Source of the DNA: JAXGRD01 sp050946655
Lineage (GTDB): Bacteria; Bacillota; Clostridia; Peptostreptococcales; Anaerovoracaceae
NCBI GenBank assembly: GCA_050946655.1
Contig: JBMNVE010000078.1
Location: 1-6,602, forward strand
Direction: 5' to 3'
Length of the DNA stretch: 6,602 nt
Of this stretch, positions 4,908-6,602 are shown in pieces. A program made the translations under genes and the position numbers. Position 1 is the first letter of the stretch, and the number at the start of each line of letters is the position of its first letter. The notes under the pieces were generated by a model that saw nothing but the letters and a program-made list of their open reading frames with translations, was not told where the DNA came from and searched no databases.

Positions 4908-5878
4908 TGGAGAAAGGAAAAAAGGTGCAAAAAGAGCAAGAAAAGACATCCCCGGTAGATGACCGGGCAGCGATTTTAGAAGTCGAGAACCTTTCCATAT
5001 CCTTCAGCCAGTATGATCGGGGTTGGAACAAGGAAGAACTCCAGGTGATCAGGTCTCTGGACGTAAGCATAAGGCCGGGGGAGATCCTGGCTGTAGTGGG
5101 ATCAAGCGGCTCGGGAAAGAGCCTCCTGGCCCATGAGATCCTGGGGATCCTGCCGTCCAACGCTACCAGCCAGGGGAAGGTCCGGTTTATGGGACAGCCT
5201 TTAGGCCCAAAAGAAAAGAAAGAAAAAAGGGGAAGAGAGATTGTTCTCATCCCCCAATCGGTGGATTTTTTGGACCCTTTGATGAAGGTGGGAAAGCAAG
5301 TGACCGGAGAGAGGGGAAGCCAAAAGCGGATGAAGGAAGTCTTTGACCGCCTTGGCTTACCTGAGGGGACGGGAGATAAATATCCCTTTCAATTGTCCGG
5401 GGGGATGGCCCGAAGAGTGCTTATCGCTACAGCCCTGATGGAGGATCCCAAGCTCATCGTAGCCGACGAGCCTACGCCCGGACTGGAGATCCAAAGAGCC
5501 ATGGAAACCCTTCGCTTCTTTCGGGAGATCGCCGATGAAGGAACGGGGATCCTACTGATCACTCACGATATCGATTTGGCCCTCCATGTGGCGGATCGGA
5601 TCGCTGTGTTCTATGCCGGGACTACTGTGGAGGTCTCTCCCGTCGGGGACTTTAGAGGAGGTGGAGAAGCGCTGCGCCATCCCTATACCAAGGCACTGCT
5701 TGAAGCTCTTCCCCAAAACAAGTTTGCACCCTTTCAGGGGATACAGCCCTATGCGACTCGTCTTCCCCGGGGATGCGTCTTTATCGACCGTTGCCCAAAG
5801 AAAGGATGCGGCTGCGAAGGAGACATCCCCATGCGGGCTCTTCGCAGAGGAGAGGTACGGTGTATCCGTGCAGAATAG
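4904..5878 (+). CDS. ABC importer ATPase, DppD/NikD type with Cys-containing C-terminal domain
   Basis: This 324-aa cytoplasmic ATPase has Walker A GSSGSGKS (66-73), Q-loop Q118, signature LSGGM (164-168), Walker B LIVADE (184-189, catalytic E189) and switch H221. All catalytic residues are present. The D-loop reads PGLE rather than the common SALD. The Q-loop to signature distance (46 residues) is short, as in NikD. Unlike NikD, it keeps the oligopeptide-transporter C-terminal domain, starting HPYTKALLEALP and carrying cysteines C291, C297, C302, C304 and C320. In mycobacterial OppD this region is reported to hold a [4Fe-4S] cluster, so a cluster here is plausible but inferred. Its start overlaps the preceding stop (ATGA). 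A second ATG follows immediately and either could be used. Confidence 0.92.
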   Translation: MMEKGKKVQKEQEKTSPVDDRAAILEVENLSISFSQYDRGWNKEELQVIRSLDVSIRPGEILAVVGSSGSGKSLLAHEILGILPSNATSQGKVRFMGQPLGPKEKKEKRGREIVLIPQSVDFLDPLMKVGKQVTGERGSQKRMKEVFDRLGLPEGTGDKYPFQLSGGMARRVLIATALMEDPKLIVADEPTPGLEIQRAMETLRFFREIADEGTGILLITHDIDLALHVADRIAVFYAGTTVEVSPVGDFRGGGEALRHPYTKALLEALPQNKFAPFQGIQPYATRLPRGCVFIDRCPKKGCGCEGDIPMRALRRGEVRCIRAE

Positions 5879-5892
5879 GAGAAAGTACTGTT

Positions 5893-6540
5893 ATGGAGCT
5901 TAAAGCAGAGAATCTAAGCTTTCGCTACGGGAAGAAGACCCCGTGGATATTGGAGAACATCAACTTTTCCGTGGATGCCGGGGAGATCGTGGTACTTAAG
6001 GGCCCCTCAGGATATGGGAAGAGCACCCTGGGCAAGATTCTTGCCGGCTATTTGAAGCCGACTAGGGGACATGTGCTCCTGGATGGTAAACCTCTTCCCC
6101 AAAAGGGATACAATCCGGTGCAGATGATTTATCAGCATCCCGAGCAGGCGATAAACCCTCGGTGGAAGCTGGGGCGCACGCTGAAGGAAGGGTGGGAGCC
6201 CGATCCTAGCCTGCTTAAATCCATGGGCATCGAGGAGGAGTGGCTGGGTCGCTGGCCTCTGGAGCTGTCGGGAGGAGAGCTCCAGCGATTTTGTATTGCT
6301 CGGGTCCTAGGGCCCGACACCAAATTCCTCATCTGTGATGAGGTGACGACCATGCTGGACCCCATCACCCAGGCCCAAATTTGGGAGCAAATACTGACTG
6401 TGGCCCAAGAGCGAAACTTCGGCGTGGTGGTCATCACCCACAACGAAGAACTGGCCGGGCGGCTCTGCGATAACTGCATCCACCTCCCGGACCTGAACGC
6501 CGTAGGCGTACAAGGAGCCCGATTCCAACAAAATCCCTAA
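5893..6540 (+). CDS. ABC importer ATPase, compact NikE/DppF/CntF type
   Basis: This 215-aa second ATPase presumably pairs with the preceding one to form a heterodimer. Walker A GPSGYGKS (37-44), Q81, signature LSGGE (125-129), Walker B FLICDE (145-150, E150), D-loop MLDP and switch H183 are all intact. It ends about 30 residues after the H-loop and lacks the Opp-type C-terminal domain, which makes it shorter than typical DppF/OppF (over 300 aa) and NikE/CntF (about 250 aa). The start at 5893 is chosen because AGGAGA (5877-5882) lies 10 nt upstream and overlaps the stop of the previous gene, and because the protein then begins directly with the expected nucleotide-binding strand MELKAENLSF. 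The frame open further upstream, from 5773, lies wholly over the previous gene. Confidence 0.9.
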   Translation: MELKAENLSFRYGKKTPWILENINFSVDAGEIVVLKGPSGYGKSTLGKILAGYLKPTRGHVLLDGKPLPQKGYNPVQMIYQHPEQAINPRWKLGRTLKEGWEPDPSLLKSMGIEEEWLGRWPLELSGGELQRFCIARVLGPDTKFLICDEVTTMLDPITQAQIWEQILTVAQERNFGVVVITHNEELAGRLCDNCIHLPDLNAVGVQGARFQQNP

Positions 6541-6602
6541 ACAGAACGACTGTTCCCAAGTTTTTTTCAGTCCCTCGGGAAGGGGGATCAAGGTCAGAAT
6601 AT
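6541..6602 (+). other. Downstream flank, no convincing terminator
   Basis: A 5-bp hairpin, AACAG (6540-6544)/CTGTT (6550-6554), is followed after six bases by seven T residues (6561-6567). The stem is short and AT-rich and separated from the T tract, so this is at best a weak terminator. No new start codon with a ribosome binding site is visible before the window ends. The operon may continue beyond the window. Confidence 0.3.

Noticed and set aside
6540..6567. Intrinsic terminator after the importer operon
   Set aside because: The stem has only five mostly weak pairs and is separated from the T run by six bases, so it cannot be called with confidence.

Overview
The window is bacterial and most likely from the Bacillota (a clostridial anaerobe is my best guess). 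The reasons are strong AGGAGG-type ribosome binding sites, sigma-A promoters with 17-nt spacers, intrinsic terminators with long T tracts inside 5' leaders, and a lipoprotein substrate-binding protein. All convincing genes are on the + strand. Coding DNA looks close to 50% G+C, and the intergenic DNA is clearly more AT-rich.

Layout: (1) 1-346 has no gene but holds a near-consensus promoter (137-165) overlapped by an inverted repeat (133-160). A structured leader follows (about 172-291), ending in a strong intrinsic terminator upstream of the first gene. (2) 347-1062 is a tight two-gene unit of small membrane proteins of 130 and 103 aa. They resemble each other and carry His and acidic residues near the membrane; I cannot name their family. 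(3) 1063-1448 has no gene. It contains a second sigma-A promoter (1225-1253) and a leader of about 165 nt. In that leader an 11-bp long-range helix and an intrinsic terminator (1376-1424) compete for the same bases, which is the architecture of a riboswitch or attenuator. (4) 1449-6540 is a complete five-gene ABC importer operon of the peptide/nickel/opine-metallophore (Opp/Dpp/Nik/Cnt) type. In order it encodes a lipoprotein binding protein, two permeases and two ATPases, with overlaps of 4, 8 and 4 bp and one 14-bp gap.

The importer should capture a small ligand outside the membrane, pass it through the two-permease channel, and power this with the two different ATPases. The substrate cannot be fixed from sequence. 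Both ATPases have compact helical regions, and the second is only 215 aa and lacks the Opp-type C-terminal domain. The binding protein ends in an HPHGHG motif. A metal, a metal chelate (nickel, cobalt or an opine-type metallophore) or a short peptide are the leading options.

The most interesting content is regulatory. Two consecutive transcription units each start with a promoter, then a structured leader, then a terminator before the first gene. Each leader has a hairpin with an identical AAGAA loop and an ATACAGAC octamer. I could not match either leader to a riboswitch class I know, nor to a T-box.
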